A stretch of 64,000 bases of DNA, taken from assembly GCF_018294505.1 (NCBI RefSeq), contig NC_057796.1, forward strand, positions 191,049,893 to 191,113,892. The letters run 5' to 3'. The stretch comes from Triticum aestivum. Lineage: Eukaryota; Streptophyta; Magnoliopsida; Poales; Poaceae. The notes below the pieces were generated by a model that did no database searches, was not told the DNA's origin, and worked only from the letters and a program-made list of their open reading frames with translations. The translations under genes were made by a program, and so were the position numbers. How positions within the stretch are numbered: the first letter of the stretch is position 1; every line of letters begins with the position of its first letter. Below are positions 21,714 through 32,359 of the stretch, piece after piece.

Positions 21714-21977
21714 GTGAATGTCTTCGTGCTATGAGGTCAATGTCTTCTAAACTGACTTATCTTCAAAATCTTCTGAGAATGCATATGACCTCTTCCCCTT
21801 CCCTCGCATCTCTAATGCTGTCACGGGTACATGTCCGTGGGAGAATCCCTTGGTTCTCATAGTCTGCATTCATTTGCAGAATTCTTACAACATCATATCA
21901 ACTCTCCCGAAGCCAGTTCCTGTCTGACCAGCAGACGGAAGCCTTTGATAGTGTTGAAACCATTCAGTCTGAACTTC

Positions 21978-24900
21978 ATGGCAACACAAAAGTCTGCAAG
22001 GAAGGGTGGCAGACAGCGCCGTGGGAACACATCAAAAGATTTGCCACCAGACCTCTATGAGCTGTACAAGACAGATCCAGAGGAGGACTACAATCAGCGA
22101 AAAACCCGAATCTAATGGATTCGAAGATATTGGGCAGAACAATGGTACAAGTACAGGTTCGTGACCCAGGAATATGCTGAGAAGAATGCCATCAAGCGAC
22201 CCTGGGGAGACATCTTGTACAAAAATCTTCCACCCAGGTCCAGAGCTGAAGCCATTGAACAAGGCTTCTACCCTTGCATGGTCCATGGACCACAGCCTGC
22301 AGATGCCGACCCATCTTCATTGCTATGGTGTCGTGACGACAATCTATTCAAGCGCAACTTCCAGTTTGCCAAGAACTCGGCCAAAGAAAACAAGAAGTCG
22401 CGGGGATTAGACTTCAACCCCGGTCCCTCTGCTCCTCGTGTCGATGGCACACGCAAAGCTGAACCCAATCTTGTTGGGCCCTTCTACAACCTGGAAGGTC
22501 TCATCACTCATATTATGGTTCAAGGGAAAGACGTGGATCAACCTGTAGATGACGTTGATTCTGACGAAGCGCCTGCACCACCGAAGCCTAAGAAGCTGAA
22601 AAAACCCAAGGCTTCGAAGCCTTCCACTGCACCAAAAGCTTCGCGAGCGAAGCCTCTGGCCACTGCTCCTCCTGCACCAAGTGTGCAGTCTGAAATCTCT
22701 CACGCATCTCCAAGTCTGAGAAAAAGAAGAAGAAGCCCATGCACACCACTGGTCCAGCTCTGACCCCTGCTACTGTTCTGAGGAATGAAAATGACGCCAT
22801 TGATTTGTCAAGTGACGACGATCTTGCTGATGACGCTCTTGAGTAGCTGATAAAGAGCAAGCAAGAGGCGGAAATCTTCAATGATTTGCCTCTCTTTGAC
22901 GTGGAAGTATTGAACAACTTCATTGATGAGTGGTTTGATACCCCCAATCTCAGCTTTGATGATCTGCAACTTCCCGTCGGCCTAAGCGTCTCCTTCCATG
23001 GAGCCATTGCTCCTGAGCTGGCTCTTGCTCAAAAAATTGTTGAGCTAAAGCACAAGATCGATTATGAAAAGGCTCAGTTCAAGAAGCATGTGGCCAAGCT
23101 CAGCGTAACAGACGTTCAGAACATCAAGGTCATGCCGCATGAGCTCAAGGAAGTGTTTCACAAGAAACGTGAAGAAGCCAAAGGTTCTCGAGAGCGCATG
23201 AAGCTTCTGGCTGCAAAGTGTGTTCAAGCTTACAATGAAGCTGAGAAGCGCAAGGCACTTGGGCGTCCTGGCATCAACCCTAAGATGGCTGCCAAGCAGA
23301 AGAAGAAGCCTGCTGTGGACCAAGCTGAACCATCCAGGCGGGAAGAACCTCGCATTGTCTTCCCCGCTAGTATGAAGGCGTGAAGCCTAAGATCCCCACA
23401 GTAGCTTCAGAGCTTCAGAAGACAAGGGCAGCCGAAGCCAAAGCCAGAAAGCGCAAGACCAAGAACACCACTGACGATGCTCCACCCACCAAGAAGCGCA
23501 AGACCAAGAAGAAAGATCGGGCTGCTCCCACAGAGCCCCTTGTCGTCGAGCCAATTTCTGTTGCTCGTCCTCCATCTGCACAACAAGAACGCCTTTTGAT
23601 AGTTCATGAGCCTACTTCTCCAGAGGCTCCTGAAGCTGAAGACATTCCAGCTGTTGACCCCACCGTAGCTGAAGACATTGGTCATCAAGACAATGTTGAA
23701 GATAATGAAGTCCTTCCTCAGATCGAGCATAATGTGGTATCATCGCTTGTTCTCACGAACAACGAACTCATCACCATTGGTCGTCCTTTGACGCCAATTG
23801 CTCAGGATGACTCATGGGCTGATCACCCTCAAGACTCCCCCCGTCAAGCAGAAACACCAGTTACTCCCCCAACTCAAGTCGCCACTCCGGTGATTGAAGA
23901 TGAAGACTTTGTGGCCCAACTAACTCCATCTCCACAAGCGTCGCCAGCGTTCCGCAGGCTTCGCAAAGGACCAAGGCCACAGGTCACTCTGTCAAGTGTT
24001 CCAGAAGGAGAAGAGCGCCAATCGGTTTCACGCCAAGTCTTTCCTGAAGCCTCTCCAACTGTGAACAACCACGAGACTGAAGCCAACATGGCTGAAGATA
24101 TTCCGACTGCATCAGCCGATGACTAAGAAGAACCACGAGTTGAAGAAGAACGTGTTGCTACACCCCCAACCAATCCTGAAGTTGTTCTCGAGGAGAACGT
24201 GTCCAACCCTCCAGCTACTCAAGTGGAGGTTAACAACATTGAGGCGACCACCAACACCAACACTGAAGCCAATGAGGTTGTCATGGCTGAAGCTAATGTG
24301 GCGCCTGAAGTCAATGTGGTGCCCGAAGTGATAGCACCTGAAGTCAATGCTTCACCTGATGCAAATCTGCAGCCTGAAGTCACTGCCACTGCCACTACTC
24401 CTGTACCGCCTCCCAGGCCACATACTATCGAGCAAGCATACAATTATGATCAGCTAGTCACTGTTAGATGGCCTATTCTGGTTCCTCCACCTGTTGCTGG
24501 TCCGCAATTTGATTATCATGTCGAACACAGGCCTCAGGTCCAGAAGCCAAAGCCAAGATTGCCCAGGTTTCCAGGCACTGCCACTTCACCAGGGTCCTTC
24601 AATGCAAATGGCTTCATTGCGCACAACACCTTCTTTGATAGCGCCAAGAACCCCTATTCCAAGCCAAGGATTTCATCTGATCGGTTCTGGAGCTATCAGC
24701 AGCGCAGCTACTACTCATGTGTTCTCTATGATCAAGGGCGCATCTTCCCTCATATGCGTCTTGACTGCGAAGCCATTGCTGGATTGCCATGCCTTGAAGA
24801 AGCCCTTGACTGCTTCCGTGATGCTGGATTGCTGAATTTTGTGACTGATAAGGGGCATTGGAATGAAGAGCTTCTGCTGCAATTCTATGCCACCCTCCAC

Positions 24901-26129
24901 ATTCGCGGCTACAACAGGGATCCGAAGACATGGGTCCTTGAGTGGATGACAGGCAACATACACCATGAAGCTAAAGCTTTTGATATTATTGAGCTCACTA
25001 GTCTGCCCACTCCAGGTGAACTATATGAACCTGGTTGTCAGCTTCACCACAATGCATTGGAGAGCATCTTTCAGAAGCCAGAGCCCAACATGAGCCAAAT
25101 GCCAAGCATGATGAAGCCTCTGCCACATGACGCTGATTACCCAAATGAGTTCTTTGTCGAAGACCTAGAGTATCTGCCCCGCACTATTTATCATATCATC
25201 AGGCGAACTCTATGGCCTGTCAAAGGACATTCTTCAGCAGCGAAACTTGAAGGAGCAATGAAGACTTTGGTCTTTTATATCCTCAACGGCATCAGCTTCA
25301 ATGCTCAAGACTTCTTTATCAGGCAGTTGGCTGCATCAGGCTCCGATCTCTTTGGACTGAAGTTCTACGCTCCATGGGTTATGCGCCTCATCAAGCTACA
25401 TTCAGCTGTCAACTATCAGCCCTCTGCTCGCAACCATCTGATCTTTCTGCCAGAGGTTGATATGTCAGTTGAAGCCATATACCCAGAGCCTGCCAAGGAG
25501 CCTGTTTGTCTTCACAATGCTGATCACCAAAGCTTCACGCAACCCATTGAAGGAGTCCAGGCAGTCACTCGTGTTTATCCTTTGGCTGGAATACACGCTT
25601 ACCTCACCGTGCTCAAACTGAAGCCACTGAAAGCACTATTGCTCAAAGGCCTCGGAAGCAGTCTCGTGTTCTCAATGAGCGAGAGCTTCTCGTCGCACTT
25701 CATCAGAAACAGGATAAGCATCACTACTGTCTGAAGCGGCAGATGCAAAGCCTCTTGGTGGACGTTAATCGCATTCGCAATCTTGCCACCAAGAATGCCT
25801 TTGTTACACAGGAAACCTGTCGGAGGTCATGGAAGATTTTGACATTGCTGAGTGCTGAAGCAGATCTTCAAGACGATGGCTTCACTAAAAGATTCAAGTT
25901 TGACTCCACTCCTCCAAGGAATGTTGTCTTGCGTCGAACTCTGTCTCTTGAAGACTTTGATTATTCCTCCTCAGCTGCAACGGTGAATGCCAGAGTGATA
26001 GATGATCAAGATGATGCTACTTCACCACCTCCAACTTCAGCGCGTATCGACACTGCACCAAGTACTTCTGCACCGCCAAACCCCGACGCCGACCCTGCAG
26101 CTTCTCCTACTCCTTCTGGGAACGAGTAG
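21978..26129 (+). pseudogene. Third ORF region of element 4 ('envelope-like' of SIRE lineage), broken
   Basis: From ATG 21978 (MATQKSARKGG) to TAG 26127-26129, about 1380 codons when all pieces are counted. In order: a basic N-terminus, a globular part with YRFVTQEYAEKN and FKRNFQFAKNSAKENKK, a Lys/Pro/Ala-rich tract with nuclear-signal character (22580-22680), a coiled coil (about 23020-23250), a long Pro/Glu/Ala-rich linker with PE repeats (23400-24450), a globular domain with WSYQQRSYYSC and RIFPHMRLDCEAIAGLP (24660-25550), and an acidic tail. I see no signal peptide or convincing membrane span, so the envelope label is historical. Breaks: TAA at about 22113, frameshift near 22740, TAG at about 22843, frameshift near 23370, TAA at 24124, and a frameshift near 25600. 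The central domain could be the Pfam putative plant transposon family; an HMM search would decide. Confidence 0.75.
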
Positions 26130-26165
26130 AGGCTCTATGTCTTCAAACCTTTTTGGTCCTTACTG

Positions 26166-26653
26166 ACAAAAGGGGGAGAAGCATATGAGTTGATAGTCTT
26201 CAAGCGGGTCCATATAGGCGGTTGCTTTATATTTTGCCTAGTGTTTACAACTCTCGCTTTTGATACATTTGGTTCTTTGAGTTGTAACACTTAAACTTCA
26301 TGGTCGTCTGCTACTTGTTTGCTATTCTATGATGCGATGATAAATTCCGCATGTGCGATGATAAATCCCGCACGAAGTCATATTGCAGACGTCCATTTTT
26401 CATTATACATGTCATTATCTTCGTTATATCAAATCATGCATGATGAATTGTCTTCATAAGTTGAAGAGGATCTCCACAAGTACAACCTGCCATGTGCATT
26501 TGCATTCCAAAAGCAAATTACTTATATGCACATCTTCAGGGGGAGCCTTTTGCTACTTATGAAGACAATACCTAAATCCTTTACAATTTCACATACTTTT
26601 ATCCCCGTTGAAAACTTCAACTAGTTTGTCATCAATCACCAAAAAGGGGGAGA
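26166..26653 (+). other. Cluster of polypurine tracts before the 3' LTR of element 4
   Basis: AAAAGGGGGAGA occurs at about 26167-26179 and again at 26642-26652 abutting the LTR, with a shorter CAGGGGGAGCC near 26538. Multiple PPT copies upstream of the 3' LTR are a known trait of Sireviruses. Only the last one is in the canonical position. Confidence 0.7.
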
Positions 26654-27996
26654 TTGTAAGTGCATCAAGTGCCACCCCTAGTTGGTTTTGGAGTATTGAC
26701 GACAAACCTGGTTGAGGGACTAATGTGTTTGTGAGAATTGCAGGATAACACAGGTAGTAGTCCCTCATTGATTCGGTTTACCTACCAGAGATGACCCCTA
26801 AAAATATATGAAGACATTGAAGACAATAGTGGTATGTGAAGATATTCACATTGAAGACTATGACAAGAGAAGACATTGCGTGAAGACTATGGAGCGCGAA
26901 GACTTAGTTGTTTCGTTGTTTCCTTTTCTTCTTTGTTGAGTCATAGGAACCACCGTACTGTTAAGTGGGGTCCCAGTGAACAAAGTCAGAATGACTGAAG
27001 TGATGCTCAACCAAAATCCTATGTCTTTGAGCGAAGACAATGAGAGAAAATCTTATCCAGAGCTGGATGAGTCAGCTTTACTTGTAGCCCAAGTAAAGTT
27101 GTCGCGTGTGTTTGAAATCTGACCGTTGGGACACGTGTCAGTTCCTGAGTGACCCAGGGTCATTTCGGACAAATCAGGTCGGGTTGCCTAGTGGCTATAA
27201 ATATCCCACCCCCCTACACCATAAATTGCAGGCTGCTAAGAGTTAGTGCACGGCTTTTGTCGTTTGAGAGCAACCCACCTCCGAAGCTTTTGAGGGAGAG
27301 AGAAATCCTTGCGAGGTCAAAGCCCAAACACCCAGAGCCAAAGAGTGTTAGGCATCACTGAAGTCTTTCTGTCCGCGTGACCTGAAGACTTGTTACACTT
27401 GAGGACTGTGAATCCTCCAGCCGGTTAGGCGTCGCGTTCTGAGCATCCAAGAGTCATTGTGGATCGCCGGTGAACGAAGTCCGTGAAGGTTTGGAATTCT
27501 ACCTTGAAGACTTACCAGAGTGATTGGGCGAGGACTGGGTGTCCTTAGCTCAAGGGGAATAAGGTGAAGACGTGGTCTTCTGAGTTGAATCTCAGCCTCC
27601 CTAACCAGACGTACAGTTGTCACAGCAACTGGAACTAGTCCAACAAATCATGTGTCCTCACCAAGTGACTGGTTCTATCCTCTCCCTCTCTTTACTTACA
27701 GTTTGTCTTCGTGAAGTCATTGCCTGCTTGCACTACTTGTTTGACTTCACTGTGTGACTACTATCATTGTTTGGCTTCATACTATCTTCCATCCTAATCT
27801 TTACTACCTAGCTGCTATTAGTCTTCGTGCTTTCACTTCATTGCATACTTGACTACGGCTTGCTTAGTGTAGTCTACCTTCCGCTGCATATCAATAGGTT
27901 CATTTCTATTGTTTGTCTTCGAAACTCTCATGTTTTGAAGGCGTTCATAAAAATCGCCTATTCACCCCCCCCTCTAGTCGATAACTAGCACTTTCA
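26654..27996 (+). repeat. 3' LTR of element 4
   Basis: Starts TGTAAGTGCATC and ends TAGCACTTTCA, colinear with the 5' copy except for about 23 substitutions and a small C-tract length change near 27970. TATA box at 27196-27203. Confidence 0.95.
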
Positions 27997-28001
27997 ATCC
28001 C
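27997..28001 (+). repeat. Target-site duplication of element 4, right copy
   Basis: ATCCC, matching 14907-14911. Confidence 0.9.
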
Positions 28002-29431
28002 CCTAGGAGCATGCGCGTAGTGCTTGGTTTTTGATGACTTGTAGATTTTTGCAATAAGTATGTGAGTTCTTTATGACTAATGTTGAGTCCATGGATTATA
28101 CGCACTCTCACCATTCCATCATTGCTAGCCGCTTCGGTACCGTGCATTGCCCTTTCTCACATTGAGAGTTGGTGCAAACTTCGCCGGTGCATCCAACCCC
28201 CGTGATACGATACGCTCTATCACACATAAACATCCTTATATCTTCCTCAAAATAGCCACCATACCTACCTATTATGGCATTTCCATAGCCATTCCGAGAT
28301 ATATTGCCATGCAACTTTCCACCATTCTGTTTATTATGACACGCTTCATCTTTGTCATATTGCTTTGCATGATCATATAGTTGACATCGTATTTGTGGCA
28401 AAGCCACCATGCATAATTTCATACATGTCACTCTTGATTCATTGCCCATCCTGGCACACCGCCGAAGGCATTCATATAGAGTCATACTTTGTTCTAGTAT
28501 CGAGTTGTAATCCTTGAGTTGTAAATAAATAGGAGTGTGATGATCATCATTAATAGAGCATTGTCCCGGAAAAAATAGAAAAAAGGAAAGGCCAAATAAA
28601 TAAATAAAAGAAAGGTCAAACAAAAAAAGAAATAAAAGGGACAATGCTACTATCCTTTTTTCCACACTTGTGGTTCAAAGTAGCAGCATGATCTTCATGA
28701 TAGAGATTCTCTTTTATTGTCACTCGCATATACTAGTGGGAATTTTTCATTACAGAATTTGGCTTGTATATTCCAACAATGAGCTTCCTCAAATGCCCTA
28801 GGTCTTCTTGAGCAAGCAAGTTGGATGCACACCCACTTAGTTTCTTATTTTGAGCTTTCATACATTTATAGCTCTAGTGCATCCGTTGCATGCCAATCCC
28901 TACTCCTTGCATTGACATCAATTGATGGGCATCTCCCTAGCCCGTTGATTTGCCGCGTCAATGTGAGACTTTCTCCTTTTTTGTCTTCTCCACACAACCC
29001 ACATCATTATATTCTATTCCACCCAAAGTGCTATGTCCATGGCTCACGCTCATGTATTGCGTGAAAGTTGAAAAAAGTTTGACATTACTAAAGTATGAAA
29101 CAATTGCTTGGCTTGTCATCGGGGTTGTGCATGATGAGAGCATTTTTGTGTGACGAAAATGAAGCATAGCCAAACTATATGATTTTGTAGGGATAAGCTT
29201 TCTTTGGCCATGTTATTTTGAGAAGACATAATTGCTTAGTTAGTATGCTTGAAGTATTATTATTTTTATGTCAATATTAAACTTTTGTCTTGAATATTTC
29301 GGATCTGAACATTCATGCCACAATAAATAAAATTACATTGAAAATTATGTTAGGTAGCATTCCACATCAAAAAATTCTGTTTTTATCATTTACCTACTCG
29401 AGGACGAGCAGGAATTAAACTTGGGGATGCT
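28002..29431 (+). other. Non-coding interior of element 3, right part, with PPT
   Basis: Continues element 3 after element 4. It holds A-rich low complexity at 28565-28640 and ends in a purine-rich stretch with AAACTTGGGGATGC (29418-29430) that abuts the LTR and acts as the PPT position. No sense gene is seen. One antisense frame at 28108-28665 is listed separately. Confidence 0.65.
28108..28665 (-). CDS. Antisense cysteine-rich ORF in element 3 (185 aa), doubtful
   Basis: An open frame runs from ATG 28665 to 28108 against the direction of the element. It begins with a strongly hydrophobic stretch of about 35 residues (LSLLFLFLFDLSF) that looks like a signal peptide, and the rest has more than a dozen cysteines, including CLRRCARM, CMKLC and a C-terminal cluster. 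The hydrophobic part comes from an A/G-rich low-complexity run read in antisense, which makes chance origin likely. No promoter is evident. The sequence is part of a common transposon interior, so conservation across copies could show whether the frame is kept. Most probably not a gene. Confidence 0.2.
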   Translation of the reverse strand: MEKRIVALSLLFLFLFDLSFIYLFGLSFFLFFPGQCSINDDHHTPIYLQLKDYNSILEQSMTLYECLRRCARMGNESRVTCMKLCMVALPQIRCQLYDHAKQYDKDEACHNKQNGGKLHGNISRNGYGNAIIGRYGGYFEEDIRMFMCDRAYRITGVGCTGEVCTNSQCEKGQCTVPKRLAMMEW

Positions 29432-30998
29432 TGATACGTCTCCAACGTATCTATAATTTTTGATTGTTCCATGCTATTATATTATCTGTTTTGGATGTTT
29501 AATGGGCTTTATTATGCACTTTTATATTATTTTTGGGACTAACCTATTAACCGAAGGCCCAGTGCAAATTGCTGTTTTTTTGCATATTTCAGTGTTTTGT
29601 AGAAAAGGAATATCAAACGGAATCCAAACGGAATGAAACCTTCGCGAGGATCGATTTTGGAACAAACGCAATCCAGGAGACTTGGAGTGGACGTCAAGGA
29701 AGCAACGAGGCGGCCACGAGGCAGGGAGGCGCACCCCCCACCCTTGTGGGCCCCTCATGGCTCCACCGACCTACTTCTTTCGCCTATATATACTCTTATA
29801 CCCTGAAACCCTCGGGGAGAGCGACGAAACACCTTTTCCACCGCCGCAACCTTCTGTACCCATGAGATCCCATCTTGGGGCCTTTTCCGGCGCTCCGTCG
29901 GAGGGGGGATTCGATCACGGAGGGCTTCTACATCAACACCATAGCCTCTCCGATGATGTGTGAGTAGTTTACCACAGACCTTCGGGTCCATAGTTATTAG
30001 CTAGATGGCTTCTTCTCTCTCTTTGGATCTCAATACAAAGTTCTCCTCGATCTTCTTGGAGATCTATTCGATGTAATTCTTTTTGCGGTGTGTTTGTCGT
30101 GATCCGATGAATTGTGGGCTAATGATCCAGATTATCTATGAACAATATTTGATTCTTCTCTAAATTCTTATATGCATGATTTAATATCTTTGCAAGTCTC
30201 TTCGAATTATCAGTTTGGTTTGGCCTACTAGATTGATCTTTCTTGCAATGGGAGAAGTGCTTAGCTTTGGGTTCAATCTTGCGATGCTCGATCCTAGTGA
30301 CAGAAAGGGAAACGACGCGTATTGTATTGTTGCCATCGAGGATAAAAAGATGGGGCTTATATCATATTGCTTGAGTTTATCCCTCTACATCATGTCATCT
30401 TGCTAAATGCGTTACTCTGTTCTTATGAACTTAATACTCTAGATGCATGCTGGATAGCGGTCGATGTGTGGAGTAATAGTAGTAGATGCAGAATCGTTTC
30501 GGTCTACTTGACACGGACGTGATGCCTATGTTCATGATCATGCCTAGATATTCTCATAACTATGCGCTTTTCTATCAATTGCTTGACAGTAATTTGTTCA
30601 CCCACCATAAAATATGCTATCTTGAGAGAAGCCACTAGTGGAACCTATGCCCCCCGGGTCTATTTTACATCATATTATTTTCCTATCAACTTGCTATTTA
30701 TGCCGCTGTTTATTTTGCAATCTTTACTTTCCAATCTATACAACAAAAATACCAAAAATATTTATCTTATTATCTTTATCAGATCTCACTTTTGCAAGTG
30801 GCCGTGAAGGGATTGACAACCCCTTTATCGCGTTGGTTGCAAGGTTCTTGATTGTTTGTGCAGGTACTAGGGACTTGTGTGTAGTCTCCTCCTGGATTGA
30901 TACCTTGGTTCTCAAAAACTGAGGGAAATACTTACGCTACTTTGCTGCATCACCCTTTACTCTTCAAAGGAAAACCAACGCATGCTCAAGAGGTAGCA
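29432..30998 (+). repeat. 3' LTR of element 3 (1567 bp)
   Basis: Begins TGATACGTCTCCAACG and ends AAGAGGTAGCA. A TATA-like TATATATACTC is near 29783. Its last 73 bp match the 5' LTR remnant at 12664-12736. After 30998 the sequence no longer resembles the element. Confidence 0.85.
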
Positions 30999-31259
30999 TC
31001 CATCGCAGCAGGGGTACAATCTGCGAGAGTATGGGGTATGTGTGGTAGGGCTGGTTCCCGTTCATGTACAACCGGGGTGCTATCTCCACCAAGAGGTAGC
31101 ATTGTTTTATTTGAAGACCGTGTTTTTACTCCGCTAGATACTGCCATCACCCGCTCCAATTCAAATGGCTGATAAACAGGAAACATAGTTGAATGTACAG
31201 ACATTGTATGAGAGACAGATGCAATAGATAATGTGGAAAAAGAGGGCATGAAATAGTTG

Positions 31260-32060
31260 GCATGTATATTGTTTAACTAAAAAGGATAGCTTGACATAAT
31301 TTCACATATATGATGTCTATCTAAACTAGATAGCATAGAATGACATAATTCAAAGAAATGATGACTAACTAAACAGGATGGCATGAGATAATTATATGAT
31401 GTCTTTAGTAAACAGGTCCGCATGACATAATTCACATACATGTTATCTAAGTAATCAGGATCGCATGATTTAATTCACATATGTGATTTATATGCTAAGC
31501 AGAGGGCATTTGCATATATGATGTCTGAACTAAGAACATGGTGTTGAATATTGTGTATATGATGTCTAAACTATGCAATGCAAGACACCATATGCATGAT
31601 CTGAGCAGTATAACCGTGCCAAGTTAGAGCATACACCTCGGTGGGGGAATAGGACTGGTCATCTGTCTCTGAATCCATCTCTGAGGAGCTATCGGGACCC
31701 AGCAAGAGATCTGCTTCGACAGGTAGCACTATCTGCTCTGAACATTACCCACTCAAATGGCTGATTCACAGGAAGAGTAGTTAATGAACAAACATTGTTG
31801 ACAAATGGAAATGTAATGAAGAAAAGGATGGGCAAGATATCATTCACATATATGATGCCTGGTTGAACAGGATGGCATCGCATATTTCACATATATTATG
31901 GCTGGCTAAAAGAGATGAGACTGCATAATTCCCATATATGATATAGAAACTAAATAGGTGGCATTACAGAACATGTCTAAACTAAGCAGATGGCATATAT
32001 GATGTCGAAAGTAGGCACTGCAAGGCAACATATGCATGATATGACCAACATCATCATGCC
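31260..32060. repeat. Degenerate dispersed-tandem repeats with CATGACATAATTCACATAT-like units
   Basis: Units of roughly 50-60 bp with the consensus parts AAACAGGATGGCATG, ATAATTCACATA and TATGATGTCTA recur at about 31260-31600 and again at 31850-32010. A larger segment is also repeated: AAGTTAGAGCA(T/A)ACACC at 31624 and 32060, followed by related sequence, and TCAAATGGCTGAT at 31161 and 31752. So a module of about 430-600 bp seems duplicated, with simple units inside it. The origin is unknown; it may be the intron of a repeated exon-intron module on the - strand. Confidence 0.55.
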
Positions 32061-32359
32061 AAGTTAGAGCAAACACCTTGGGGTAAATAGGAGTGGTCAG
32101 CTGTGTCTGAATCAGCCTTAGAACAGATATCTTCCTCTGGATTACAATCCGGAGAGGGGGAGGGTTTTCCATTGAACCCACCATGGAGCGATGTCTGCAT
32201 GACATTGTATTGCCGCGCAAAACTCTTCTCTTTTTCTCTACATGCTCAGCATGATTGTGTACAATATCTGACCTGACTTGGAGTCTAAGAGGTGAACAGG
32301 ATGATAAAGTAGCAGGTAATATAAAGAAATGCATAACATAAGCAGAAACAAAAGAGTGT

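Larger units (their letters stand above)
14912..27996 (+). mobile_element. Element 4: SIRE/Maximus-type Ty1/copia retrotransposon, 13.1 kb
   Basis: Two LTRs of 1340 and 1343 bp are flanked by ATCCC. The order is LTR, PBS, long gag, pol in copia order (protease, integrase, RT), then a large third ORF region (21978-26129), several polypurine tracts and the LTR. Size, an oversized gag, the third ORF and multiple PPT copies are the known marks of the Sirevirus lineage, of which Maximus is the large Triticeae member. All ORFs carry stops or frameshifts and RNase H is missing. By-eye comparison of the LTRs gives about 23 substitutions, near 1.7 percent. Confidence 0.9.
12664..30998 (+). mobile_element. 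Element 3: Athila-type Ty3/gypsy element without pol, split by element 4
   Basis: The parts are the last 73 bp of the 5' LTR (12664-12736), an Asp-tRNA-type PBS, one gag-like ORF, non-coding sequence to 14911, the insertion of element 4, then 27997-29431 and a complete 3' LTR (29432-30998). The two LTR pieces align with two differences in 73 bp. The internal region adds up to only about 3.6 kb and holds no protease, RT or integrase, so it is a non-autonomous derivative. TCCAT (30999-31003) is the expected right-hand target duplication. Confidence 0.8.

Noticed and set aside
22032..22286. - strand frames opposite the third ORF and pol of element 4
   Set aside because: Shadow frames of the sense coding region without independent support.
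29522..29991. Frames on both strands in the 3' LTR of element 3
   Set aside because: Short, within an LTR promoter region, no known product.
31260..32060. CRISPR-like spaced repeats
   Set aside because: Units are degenerate, without fixed spacers, and the genome is clearly plant; no cas genes.
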